From Corynebacterium sp. (lineage in GTDB: Bacteria; Actinomycetota; Actinomycetes; Mycobacteriales; Mycobacteriaceae), in the NCBI GenBank assembly GCA_030531005.1, contig JAUMTW010000001.1, positions 203,227-267,226 of the forward strand: a stretch of 64,000 nucleotides of DNA, written 5' to 3'. Below the pieces are notes generated by a model. That model did not search any database. It worked only from the letters and a program-made list of their open reading frames with translations, and was not told the origin of the DNA. The translations under genes were made by a program, and so were the position numbers. Of this stretch, positions 55,630-63,009 are shown one piece after another. The stretch's first letter is position 1. The number at the start of each line of letters is the position of its first letter.

Positions 55630-56439
55630 CTATTGCTGGGCGTAGGCTTCGGCCTCATCGACGACGGCGGGATCTGGGACTACACCGGTGTATAACTCAA
55701 ATTGTTTTGCAGCCTGCAGAGCAACGACTTCACCACCATGGATGATGGTTTTATGAGCTTGGCGTGCAGCCTGGATAAGAGGTGTTTCTACCGGGTAGGC
55801 AACCACATCGAAGATGGTGTGCGCGCGCTCGATCTCTGCGTCGCTAAAAGATTGGATATGCTCCTGATCGCCGGCCATGCCAAGTGGGGTGACATTGACC
55901 AGAATTTCTGCATCGGCAGGCACATCCGGGGCATACGCCCACTCAAAACGCTTAGCAAGCGCTTGACCGGTTTGCTCATTGCGTGCAACGACAGTGCCGC
56001 TAAAACCGGCATCAGCGAATGCCGCGACAACCGCATTTGCCATCCCGCCAGAACCGCGCACCGCAACCTGGCTTGAAGGGCTGAGATTATGCGAGCTGAG
56101 TAGGGAAGCAACTGCGAGGTAGTCGGTGTTATAACCAACGAGCTCCCCATCGGTATTGACGATGGTGTTGACAGCCTGAATACGTGCAGCAGAAGCATCT
56201 ACCTCATCAAGTAGTGGTATAACATCCTGCTTATAAGGCATTGATACAGCTGCGCCGCGGATGTTGAGTCCTCGAATGCCTGCTACTGCCGCGGTGATAT
56301 CGCTTGGGGCCACTGCCTTGTAGAGGTAGTTAAGGTTGTAGTGGTCATAGAGCCAATTGTGGAAGCGCACGCCGTGATTGGATGGGCGAGCTGCCAAAGA
56401 GATGCACAGGGTGGTTTCACGATCAACAATATTCACCAT
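55630..56439 (-). CDS. aroE: Shikimate 5-dehydrogenase-family oxidoreductase
   Basis: The 269-residue enzyme has the catalytic Lys in GAAVSMPYKQDV (about 60-71), VNTIVNTDGELVGYNTDYLA with the catalytic Asp (about 90-109), a nucleotide loop VAVRGSGGMANAVVAAFADA (about 125-144) and GGEVVALQAAKQFELYTG near the end. The N-terminal substrate part reads ISLAARPSNHGVRFHNWLYD, where classical AroE has a G-x-P-x-x-H-S block; the S-x-S contact residues are therefore changed, and quinate/shikimate specificity is uncertain. ATG 56439 is preferred; a GTG at 56448 is possible. Confidence 0.82.
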   Translation of the reverse strand: MVNIVDRETTLCISLAARPSNHGVRFHNWLYDHYNLNYLYKAVAPSDITAAVAGIRGLNIRGAAVSMPYKQDVIPLLDEVDASAARIQAVNTIVNTDGELVGYNTDYLAVASLLSSHNLSPSSQVAVRGSGGMANAVVAAFADAGFSGTVVARNEQTGQALAKRFEWAYAPDVPADAEILVNVTPLGMAGDQEHIQSFSDAEIERAHTIFDVVAYPVETPLIQAARQAHKTIIHGGEVVALQAAKQFELYTGVVPDPAVVDEAEAYAQQ

Positions 56440-56726
56440 GGAATCCACTTTAGATCACTTGAGAGTTTCCAGCACGTTAACTGCCAAAGGTGCAAAAATG
56501 CTGGAACATTGATCGACTATTGATGACCCTGTATCGGCTATTGATCACTTTGTGGCTCATGCAGTGCGTGCTCAAAGCAGCAAGCAACATCATCGGTGCA
56601 ACCAAACTTGTAGGCTAGAGGTGCTGGGCCTGTTACTGGATGCCTCTTGTGCTGGGTGGCTGTTGCGACTTGGGATCCGCAGCTGGCCCAAATACTGGAA
56701 TTTTAAGGAATACTGCATTTTTAATT

Positions 56727-58664
56727 ATGGACTTACACACTGACTCGATTGATCCTTTGCAGGTGCTCACCACCAGTGGGCTGATGCAGGGCATTCGGCT
56801 GCGTGCAAGTGGCGATGAAGATGATCCAGAAAATGAGGCTGTAAAGTCCCCGCGAAAATTGCCAACATTTCCTACTCCACCAGCAATGAGTACTGGTGGC
56901 AAAGCGCCAAAACGCGGTAATAAAGTGCTGCGCCGTTTAAAGGCGCAACGCAAACGGCAACGGATGATTATGAAATATGCGTTGCAAGTGGATCCACAAG
57001 TAGCGGTGTATCGCAATGAATTTTTCGTTGATACTAGCCGAGCGCATGCGGAAGCAGGTGCCGAGCAGTTCGTGCGTACCTGGCGTGGCGTGCCCTACGG
57101 GGAAGACACCTCCGGGGTACATCGCTTCCGGGCCCCGAGGCCTTATCGCTTCCGCCCTGGGGTACGAGATTGCTCCCGCTATGGTGAACCCGCATTGCAG
57201 CCAAGCATGCAACCCAGCTTTCAAGGCCGTGATGCCACCATGGGCAGTGAGGACTGTCTGAACCTCGATATCGTGCGCCCCGATACCGATGCGCTCCTAC
57301 CGGTGGTCGTCTATTTTCATGGTGGTAGTTTCTTTATGGGTGTCTCGCATGCTCCACTACTGCGCGGACACCGATTCTCCTGTGAAATGCAGGCAGTGTA
57401 TGTAGGCGTGAATTTTCGCCTTGGCGCACTAGGCTACCTAGATATGCGCAGCATCAGTGATGACTGTGTGGCCAACCCAGCACTGCTGGATCAACTCCTC
57501 GCGTTGCGTTGGGTACAACACAATATCGCTAATTTCGGCGGCGATCCCAACAATGTGACCCTCATGGGTGAATCCGCCGGTGGCGCAGCGGCACTGACCT
57601 TGATGTGTGTGCCAGCAGCTCAGGGGCTCTTTCACCGGGTCATTGCCCAATCCCCAGCAATCGCAGCAGTGCATACACGTGAACAATCCGTGTTTTGGGC
57701 GCAGCGATTAGCCCGCAGACTCAAGCTGGGCGACCACCCCACCTTGAGGCAGATACGCGAGTGCGAAGGCTCCGACATTGTGCGCGCTGGGCAGTCGATG
57801 ATGTGGCGTGCAGGACAGCTGCTTTCGCTGAACATGTCTTTTGCAACCACCGTGGATCACTTAGTGCTTCATGACCATCCTCTAGCCATTTTCCAACGTG
57901 GTGAGCAGCTTAAAGTGCCCCTGCTGGTGGGCACAAATGTGGATGAGGCGGCGATGCTCCAAGGCTTTTATGTACGCCAAGAAGCCCGAGCCCAAGCAGC
58001 ACAGCGCATCTTGCGTGCTTATGACCCAGAACGCGCTGATGAGGTATTTGCTGCATACAATGGAGTTCAGACGCGCAAGGACTATGCGCAATTACTCGGT
58101 GATGCCATTTTCTGGGCACCAACTGTTATGGCCGCTCAAGCGCACTCGGATGTGGAACCAACCTGGATGTACCGCTTCGATTTCGCCTCGGTATTGTTCA
58201 AGTTCCTAGGTTTTGGGGCAATGCACACCATGGAGCTCACCCCGATCTTTGGTGATTATACTGCGGCGCGTACGGCAGTTACGCAATGGGGTACGCGCCA
58301 AGACCTTATTGCATTAGGCGAGATTATGCAGGGGTATTGGCGTCGCTTTATCTGGGCAGGGGACCCCGGCGGAGAGTGGCCCCGTTATCACCGCGCTGCG
58401 GACAAAGATCCAGGCCGGGCCACCTATATTTTTGATCGCACCCCGCATGTGGTCTACGATCCGCAAGCCCAATACCGCAAAGTGTGGGAGAACTTTGAGC
58501 TCACCAACTGGGCACATCGCCGCCAAAGCATCTTTGAGCAGGTACGGGCAATTGTCTGGCCCCAAGTCACACCTGCTGCTAGCGACAATGTTGAAACTCT
58601 GCGCACATCGTTTGAGGCTGAATTATTAAGTGCGGTTATACCGTCAACAGTAGGGGAGGAATAA
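56727..58664 (+). CDS. Type-B carboxylesterase with basic N-terminal extension
   Basis: The 645-residue protein has an N-terminal extension of about 90 residues, acidic then strongly basic (GNKVLRRLKAQRKRQRM), with no signal peptide. The alpha/beta-hydrolase then starts at FVRTWRGVPYGED. Features are oxyanion VVYFHGGSFFMGV, nucleophile GESAGGAAAL (Ser283), TNVDEAAML, and GAMHTMELTPIFG with the catalytic His. It hydrolyses carboxylic esters, probably in the cytoplasm; substrate unknown. The usual length is near 500, so the extension is unusual. No good ribosome binding site is seen before ATG 56727, so the start could be downstream. Confidence 0.87.
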   Translation: MDLHTDSIDPLQVLTTSGLMQGIRLRASGDEDDPENEAVKSPRKLPTFPTPPAMSTGGKAPKRGNKVLRRLKAQRKRQRMIMKYALQVDPQVAVYRNEFFVDTSRAHAEAGAEQFVRTWRGVPYGEDTSGVHRFRAPRPYRFRPGVRDCSRYGEPALQPSMQPSFQGRDATMGSEDCLNLDIVRPDTDALLPVVVYFHGGSFFMGVSHAPLLRGHRFSCEMQAVYVGVNFRLGALGYLDMRSISDDCVANPALLDQLLALRWVQHNIANFGGDPNNVTLMGESAGGAAALTLMCVPAAQGLFHRVIAQSPAIAAVHTREQSVFWAQRLARRLKLGDHPTLRQIRECEGSDIVRAGQSMMWRAGQLLSLNMSFATTVDHLVLHDHPLAIFQRGEQLKVPLLVGTNVDEAAMLQGFYVRQEARAQAAQRILRAYDPERADEVFAAYNGVQTRKDYAQLLGDAIFWAPTVMAAQAHSDVEPTWMYRFDFASVLFKFLGFGAMHTMELTPIFGDYTAARTAVTQWGTRQDLIALGEIMQGYWRRFIWAGDPGGEWPRYHRAADKDPGRATYIFDRTPHVVYDPQAQYRKVWENFELTNWAHRRQSIFEQVRAIVWPQVTPAASDNVETLRTSFEAELLSAVIPSTVGEE

Positions 58665-58671
58665 GGGGCAG

Positions 58672-59499
58672 ATGAGTGCGAATGTAGATCAGCATGTCAC
58701 TCAGATACTTGAGAGATTTGTTAGTGAATACCCCCTTGCTCACGCGCAATTGCATGTTCAGAGTCCGGCGTGGCGTTGGGAAGGCAGCGAATTCCTGTCC
58801 CGAGAGGTGATTGCCACCCAGATCAAGGCTTGTCAGGAGTATTTTGGGGTAACCCAATCCAAACAGGCTGGTATGCTATGGATACATATTTGCTGCGGGA
58901 ATATTTTCGCGCCGCTGGTGCAGTGTGCGGTGTTTAGCCAGGACTATCTCAATGCGGATCTCCCCGGCGATGGGTGCAGAGTTTTTCGACAGTCAGCATC
59001 AGAATGCTTTCTCGGCATCGAGCCGCAGTCATTGGTAGAAGATGCGCAGACGCAGATGAGTCAGCTTGCCGGTAGTATTGCAGCCTTGATCTCGGTGGTA
59101 GCTGACATTACAGAATTGCGTGCAGCACCGCTGTGGGCGATTGCTGCTGATGCAGTGGTCGCTCCGATTTTAGGTGCTGGCGTGCAGGAAATTGAGTGCG
59201 ATAATGCAGTGCATCTCGCTGACCTCTTTCTTCGAGAGCTCGCAGCAGTTGCACCGGTTCGCTTGCCTCAATTGGAAGTTTTCGCCTACGAAGATGGCAG
59301 TCTGGAATCGTATTGTGTGTTGGGCACTGCGAGTGCGGTAGACGCTGATAGTGACCCGGAGTTTGTGGCAGGTCTGCGCGCATCATGTTGTCAGATCTAT
59401 CATTCACCTCAGGCAGAATTGTGCTCCTCGTGTCCGAAGCATCCGCTTGAGGAACGCTTGGGTGCGATCGCGCGTTATGCTGCCTCGCTGGGCGTTTAG
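58672..59499 (+). CDS. FhuF-like [2Fe-2S] siderophore-iron reductase family protein
   Basis: The 275-residue protein ends in ASCCQIYHSPQAELCSSCPK (about 241-260): the C-C-x10-C-x2-C pattern that binds a [2Fe-2S] cluster in FhuF and related ferric-siderophore reductases. The middle part (AALISVVADITELRAAPLWA then IAADAVVAPIL) matches the helical region of the family. It may release iron from siderophores in the cytoplasm, but no siderophore transport genes are nearby. AAGGGG 3 nt upstream of ATG and 7 bp spacing to the esterase gene indicate one transcript. Confidence 0.78.
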   Translation: MSANVDQHVTQILERFVSEYPLAHAQLHVQSPAWRWEGSEFLSREVIATQIKACQEYFGVTQSKQAGMLWIHICCGNIFAPLVQCAVFSQDYLNADLPGDGCRVFRQSASECFLGIEPQSLVEDAQTQMSQLAGSIAALISVVADITELRAAPLWAIAADAVVAPILGAGVQEIECDNAVHLADLFLRELAAVAPVRLPQLEVFAYEDGSLESYCVLGTASAVDADSDPEFVAGLRASCCQIYHSPQAELCSSCPKHPLEERLGAIARYAASLGV

Positions 59500-59652
59500 C
59501 CGCCAGAATTTCATGAAGGTGTATAGACTAGAGAGAACTGGTGCATTGTTAGCCCAAGTCTTGCGGGCCGGTATTTTTCGATCGGTTTGCTCTACTTGGT
59601 AACCAACGTGCTTGCCTGTTCGTAGGCTGCCATTGAGCGGAAAGGGAAGTTT

Positions 59653-60312
59653 GTGAGCTTCTACATTGACCTGGCAACTGCTTTAGATGCTGCAGACATT
59701 GCTGCGCGAGTCCAAGGCAGTACCCTCTATGTCCCCATCAATCCGCAGTTGGAAATGCAATTTGTGGCGATTGATGAACAACTTCCGGCAGCCAATGTCT
59801 ACATTGCCAGTGCCGCTGCTGCCGAGAATGATGTCGATGCGCCGACATTGGTAGCGGGGGACGATCCTGATAACGACGAGGATTTCGTAACAACCCTTGT
59901 TGCTGTGGTCTTTTCTGTTGATGACGCCGTGGCCAAGGTGGAAGAAATTTTAGCTACCGAGCAAGTGGTAGATGCACTTGAAAATCTCCTGCTCGGTGAT
60001 GATCCGCGCTTAGCGCAATTAGATTTCTACCAGGATCTTAATGAGCCTTTTCAAGTATGTGCGGATATAGCAAGTCGCTCGCAACTACAGGTGGTGCTGG
60101 CGGCTGTTGATGGCGAGCCGGTGGCCAACGTTTCCTTCTTAACCTTAGGCAGCGAAGAAAGAGAGGCCACATCGGAGCTCAGTGAGGCGAACCCCGATGT
60201 TGAAGTCTTGCAACTAGGTGAGTTTCATGATTTCGAGTTGCTCCTCGAAGCCTTGCACCTTGCTAGCGAAAAGGCTGAGGAGTGGGAAGTGCAACTTTCC
60301 CCAGTAGAATAG
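59653..60312 (+). CDS. Acidic conserved hypothetical protein
   Basis: The 219-residue protein is very acidic, without membrane helices, signal peptide or cysteine motif. Two similar halves seem possible: residues 1-115 (FYIDLATALDAADIAARVQG ... VVFSVDDAVAKVEEILATEQ) and 125-215 (FYQDLNEPFQVCADIASRSQ ... LLEALHLASEKAEEWEV). I do not recognise the family. The start is GTG 59653 with AAAGGGA 5 nt upstream. It precedes a strong terminator. Confidence 0.7.
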   Translation: MSFYIDLATALDAADIAARVQGSTLYVPINPQLEMQFVAIDEQLPAANVYIASAAAAENDVDAPTLVAGDDPDNDEDFVTTLVAVVFSVDDAVAKVEEILATEQVVDALENLLLGDDPRLAQLDFYQDLNEPFQVCADIASRSQLQVVLAAVDGEPVANVSFLTLGSEEREATSELSEANPDVEVLQLGEFHDFELLLEALHLASEKAEEWEVQLSPVE

Positions 60313-60315
60313 TTG

Positions 60316-60346
60316 AAGGTGCTGTGCTTGGTGCACAGCACCTTTT
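60316..60346. terminator. Terminator between two convergent unknown genes
   Basis: AAGGTGCTGTGC (60316-60327) and GCACAGCACCTT (60333-60344) form a perfect 12-bp stem with a 5-nt loop, followed by TT. It ends only 8 bp before the stop of the convergent gene, so it can serve both. Confidence 0.88.
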
Positions 60347-60353
60347 GAGCTTC

Positions 60354-60851
60354 TTAGGCTGCCAGTGGGGCATCCGCAAACATTGCAGCAGGAGAAGCCA
60401 AGGGCCGGAAATTGGCATCGACGAGCCAGAAGAAAGTCATGGAACTGGGGCTTTCTACAAAGTGCACACAGTGATGGGTATCGGAGCCTAGTAGCGCGCG
60501 CACCCATGCTTCGGCACGCCTTCGTGGTAGTGCTTTGCCCTCAGGCTGGGTAATGCGCAGAGTTATTACATAAGCAGCTGGTGCTGCGTGAGTGTCATAG
60601 TTCGCAAGGAATGCGATTGCCTGAGGGCCTACCCGGCGACGGCTAATAGCGACACGCAACTCACTGACAGCATCATTTCCCGGTAAGTCGCACACTGCTG
60701 GCCGCCAACTAGCCAGCGGGCGGGCAAGGGATCGGGGATGGTGAATGATGCCGTGAATTCGTTGCAAAATGTCTGGGTGATCTAATTTAATTGCGGTGGT
60801 GAGATCCTGGACGAGATATCCAAAACGCAAATGCGCTGGTTCCGAATACAT
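60354..60851 (-). CDS. Unknown protein behind a LexA-type box
   Basis: The 165-residue basic protein starts MYSEPAHLRFGYLVQDLTTA and contains SELRVAISRRRVGPQAIAFL, ITLRITQPEGKALPRRRAEA then WVRALLGSD, and FFWLVDANFRPLASPAAMF. No known domain is recognised. ATG 60851 is preferred over the longer frame to 61043 because GAGAGGAAG lies just upstream. The leader would be long (about 190 nt) and contains a tandem repeat. A LexA-like box overlaps the likely -35, so DNA damage may induce it; that is inference. Confidence 0.6.
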   Translation of the reverse strand: MYSEPAHLRFGYLVQDLTTAIKLDHPDILQRIHGIIHHPRSLARPLASWRPAVCDLPGNDAVSELRVAISRRRVGPQAIAFLANYDTHAAPAAYVITLRITQPEGKALPRRRAEAWVRALLGSDTHHCVHFVESPSSMTFFWLVDANFRPLASPAAMFADAPLAA

Positions 60852-60936
60852 GTTCTTCCTCTCGATTGATTCCTGGTGTCGCTCTTTCAATAGCCTTTGC
60901 AAATCTTTGCAGTCCAACTGGAGTAGGGTCTTAGAA

Positions 60937-60965
60937 CATTGTTTCAAGGAGCATTGTTCCAAGGA
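60937..60965 (-). repeat. Tandem 14-bp repeat in the leader of the unknown gene
   Basis: CATTGTTTCAAGGA (60937-60950) and CATTGTTCCAAGGA (60952-60965) differ at one base and are spaced 15 bp apart. They could be binding sites for a regulator. Confidence 0.6.
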
Positions 60966-61063
60966 TAGTTTTTCTAGTTTTCTAAGCCCCAACTCAATAT
61001 ATGGCGCTGTTGTTGTATGGGCTTGAGTATAAGATGTGCGCACGACATTACCGTAGCACAGTT

Positions 61064-61079
61064 TCGAACAAGTGTTCTA
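61064..61079. promoter_or_regulatory. LexA (SOS)-type box
   Basis: TCGAACAAGTGTTCTA matches the actinobacterial LexA consensus TCGAAC-N4-GTTCGA at all fixed positions except one (G to T in the last triplet). On the minus strand its TTGTTC lies 15 bp before TAATGT (61050-61045), so it would cover the -35 of the unknown gene 60354-60851. Confidence 0.6.
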
Positions 61080-61165
61080 ATGATGTTTGCTGGAGTCATA
61101 GGGATGTGGAGCTAGCGCCAAGACTGGTTTGCGGCACAATGAAATAGCAATAGGGGCTAAGCGGT

Positions 61166-61180
61166 TAGATTAGAAATGTG
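61166..61180 (+). promoter_or_regulatory. -10 box giving a probable leaderless MFS transcript
   Basis: TAGATT (61166-61171) is followed 6 nt later by the GTG at 61178, exactly the expected +1. No Shine-Dalgarno is visible. Confidence 0.5.
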
Positions 61181-62422
61181 AGCATGATACATCCGGACCA
61201 TTCGACCCAACACGCAGTAATTTCCGAGGAAGGCAATGAGCAGCCAGCTGCGCGTATTCCGCATGAGATTTGGGTGCTGGTTGGTGCAGCTTTCATTATC
61301 GCAGTTGGTTATGGACTGATCTCGCCAATTATCCCGCAATTTTTACTGACCTTTGGCATTAGTATGGGCATGGCCGGACTAGTTATTTCAGTCTTTGCAG
61401 GCGCACGATTAGTGTTCGCGCCTGGGGCAGGCTGGGCGATCGATAAGCTTGGCTCGCGTCGGGTGTACCTCACCGGGCTGTTCCTAGTGGCCACCACAAC
61501 TGCGCTTATTGCGCTAGCGCAGGAATACTGGCATATCGTCGTATTGCGTACCTTAGCTGGAATTGGCTCCACGATGTTCACTGTGTCGGCGATGACCTTG
61601 ATCGTGCAGCTTTCACCGAGAAAAATTCGAGGACGTTGTTCTTCTGCCTATGCCAGTGGCTTCCTTTTTGGCAGTATCTTAGGACCAGTGCTTGGCGGCT
61701 TGCTTGCTCCCCTTGGTATGCGTGTTCCCTTTGCGATTTATGGCGTGGTCGTATTTGTTGCTGCACTCAGTGTTTGGTGGCGCATGCCACGCAGCGTGGG
61801 GATGCGCAACGTACAGCAAGTTCAGATCGCTTCGTTTACTTTCGGGGAAGCGATTCGGGACCGTGCCTACCGGTTAAGTCTGTTTTCGGCCTTTGCTAAT
61901 GGCTGGACAAATTTTGGTGCACGCGTTGCTATCTTGCCGTTATTTGCTGCAGCTATTTTTGATAACGGCGCCACGATTGCTGGTGTGGCGCTGTCCATTT
62001 TTGCCGCTGGCAATGCGGTGGCACTGCAATTTGCCGGAAAGTTGGCGGATACTATTGGGCGCAAGCCGCTGATTGTCTCCGGTCTGTTGCTTAATGGGCT
62101 TGCTACCGGTGTCTTTGGTTTTAGCTCGCAGCTGTGGCTATTCTTGGTTGCTTCTGTGGTGGCGGGCTTTGGTGCTGGTTTGTTTAATCCAGCTCAGCAA
62201 GCAGTGCTCGGGGATGTTGTTGGCACGCAACGTAGCGGGGGTAAAGTGCTGGCGAATTTTCAAATGGCGCAAGATTTTGGAGCTATCCTATCTCCAATTC
62301 TGTTAGGATTTGTCGCAGAGGCATGGGGGTTTGCGCAGGCGTATCTCATGTGTGGGGTGCTCACTGTTGTTGCGGGCCTGTTCTGGTTAGCAGGGCGAGA
62401 AACGCTGCAGCCAGGCGAGTAG
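61178..62422 (+). CDS. Major facilitator superfamily exporter
   Basis: The 414-residue protein has 12 membrane helices. It shows the loop 2-3 motif AGARLVFAPGAGWAIDKLGS then RRV (about 74-95), the motif-C-like SGFLFGSILGPVLGGLLAP in helix 5 (about 155-173), typical of antiporters, and the repeat FAGKLADTIGRKPLIV in the second half. It is probably a proton-driven drug or metabolite exporter; substrate unknown. Start GTG 61178 (MSMIHPD) is supported by the -10 box; an ATG two codons later is an alternative. Confidence 0.87.
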   Translation: MSMIHPDHSTQHAVISEEGNEQPAARIPHEIWVLVGAAFIIAVGYGLISPIIPQFLLTFGISMGMAGLVISVFAGARLVFAPGAGWAIDKLGSRRVYLTGLFLVATTTALIALAQEYWHIVVLRTLAGIGSTMFTVSAMTLIVQLSPRKIRGRCSSAYASGFLFGSILGPVLGGLLAPLGMRVPFAIYGVVVFVAALSVWWRMPRSVGMRNVQQVQIASFTFGEAIRDRAYRLSLFSAFANGWTNFGARVAILPLFAAAIFDNGATIAGVALSIFAAGNAVALQFAGKLADTIGRKPLIVSGLLLNGLATGVFGFSSQLWLFLVASVVAGFGAGLFNPAQQAVLGDVVGTQRSGGKVLANFQMAQDFGAILSPILLGFVAEAWGFAQAYLMCGVLTVVAGLFWLAGRETLQPGE

Positions 62423-63009
62423 CAAATGTGATCTTCGTCGTATTTCTTCGCAATGGGAGAGTCATATGAGGGAATTTTTACGGAGTTTTTTGCATGCAAA
62501 AAAGCTGAGCAATGTGCACAGCTAATGTCGACGGAGAGCTAAAAACTTAGATGCAGATGTGCAAATGTTGCATGTCTACTAGGGGCTATTTTACTTTTTC
62601 TTTAGTGTTTGATTGCATCTAGCTGCACTTATGCAGCAATTATTATTTCACCTCTATGCTCAAGGCTGCGTGCAAGTTTGTGTGAAAAAATCTAGAAACT
62701 CTAATATGCATAAAATTGTACATTGTTTTCCGGGTGCATCGTAGGGGTGGCGTGCAGGATTAATTATGCAATTGTTTGCATATTAGTGACTTGTATCATA
62801 AAAAAATGCCACGAAAAAGATGCACCCTTTTAGGGGTGGGCTGTTGACGGTTCATAGGGGGGTTTTTAACGTGGGAATTGGAAGCGGTAAGAGGGCGGTG
62901 ACAAGAAACGAGTTTGCAGTCGGACGACTGTCGACTTGGCGTTCTTCCTTTTCAGAACCAGTTTTCCGTATGAGCTTCCCCTAGGGATTACGCGAAAGGG
63001 TGAAAAAAT
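62423..63009 (+). promoter_or_regulatory. AT-rich gene-free region upstream of the aldose epimerase gene
   Basis: No gene is seen in 587 bp. A perfect 18-bp palindrome TTTTTTGCATGCAAAAAA lies at 62486-62503. Several TTGCAT/ATGCAA elements recur (near 62560, 62700 and 62770). TTGACG (62844-62849) and TAACGT (62867-62872) with 17-bp spacing form a likely promoter. GAAAGGG (62994-63000) is the ribosome binding site. The AT-rich part is a candidate target for an Lsr2/CgpS-type silencer (inference). Confidence 0.5.

Noticed and set aside
60852..61043. 64-codon extension of the unknown gene
   Set aside because: The Shine-Dalgarno GAGAGGAAG fits the internal ATG 60851, and the extension lies over the promoter and repeat region.
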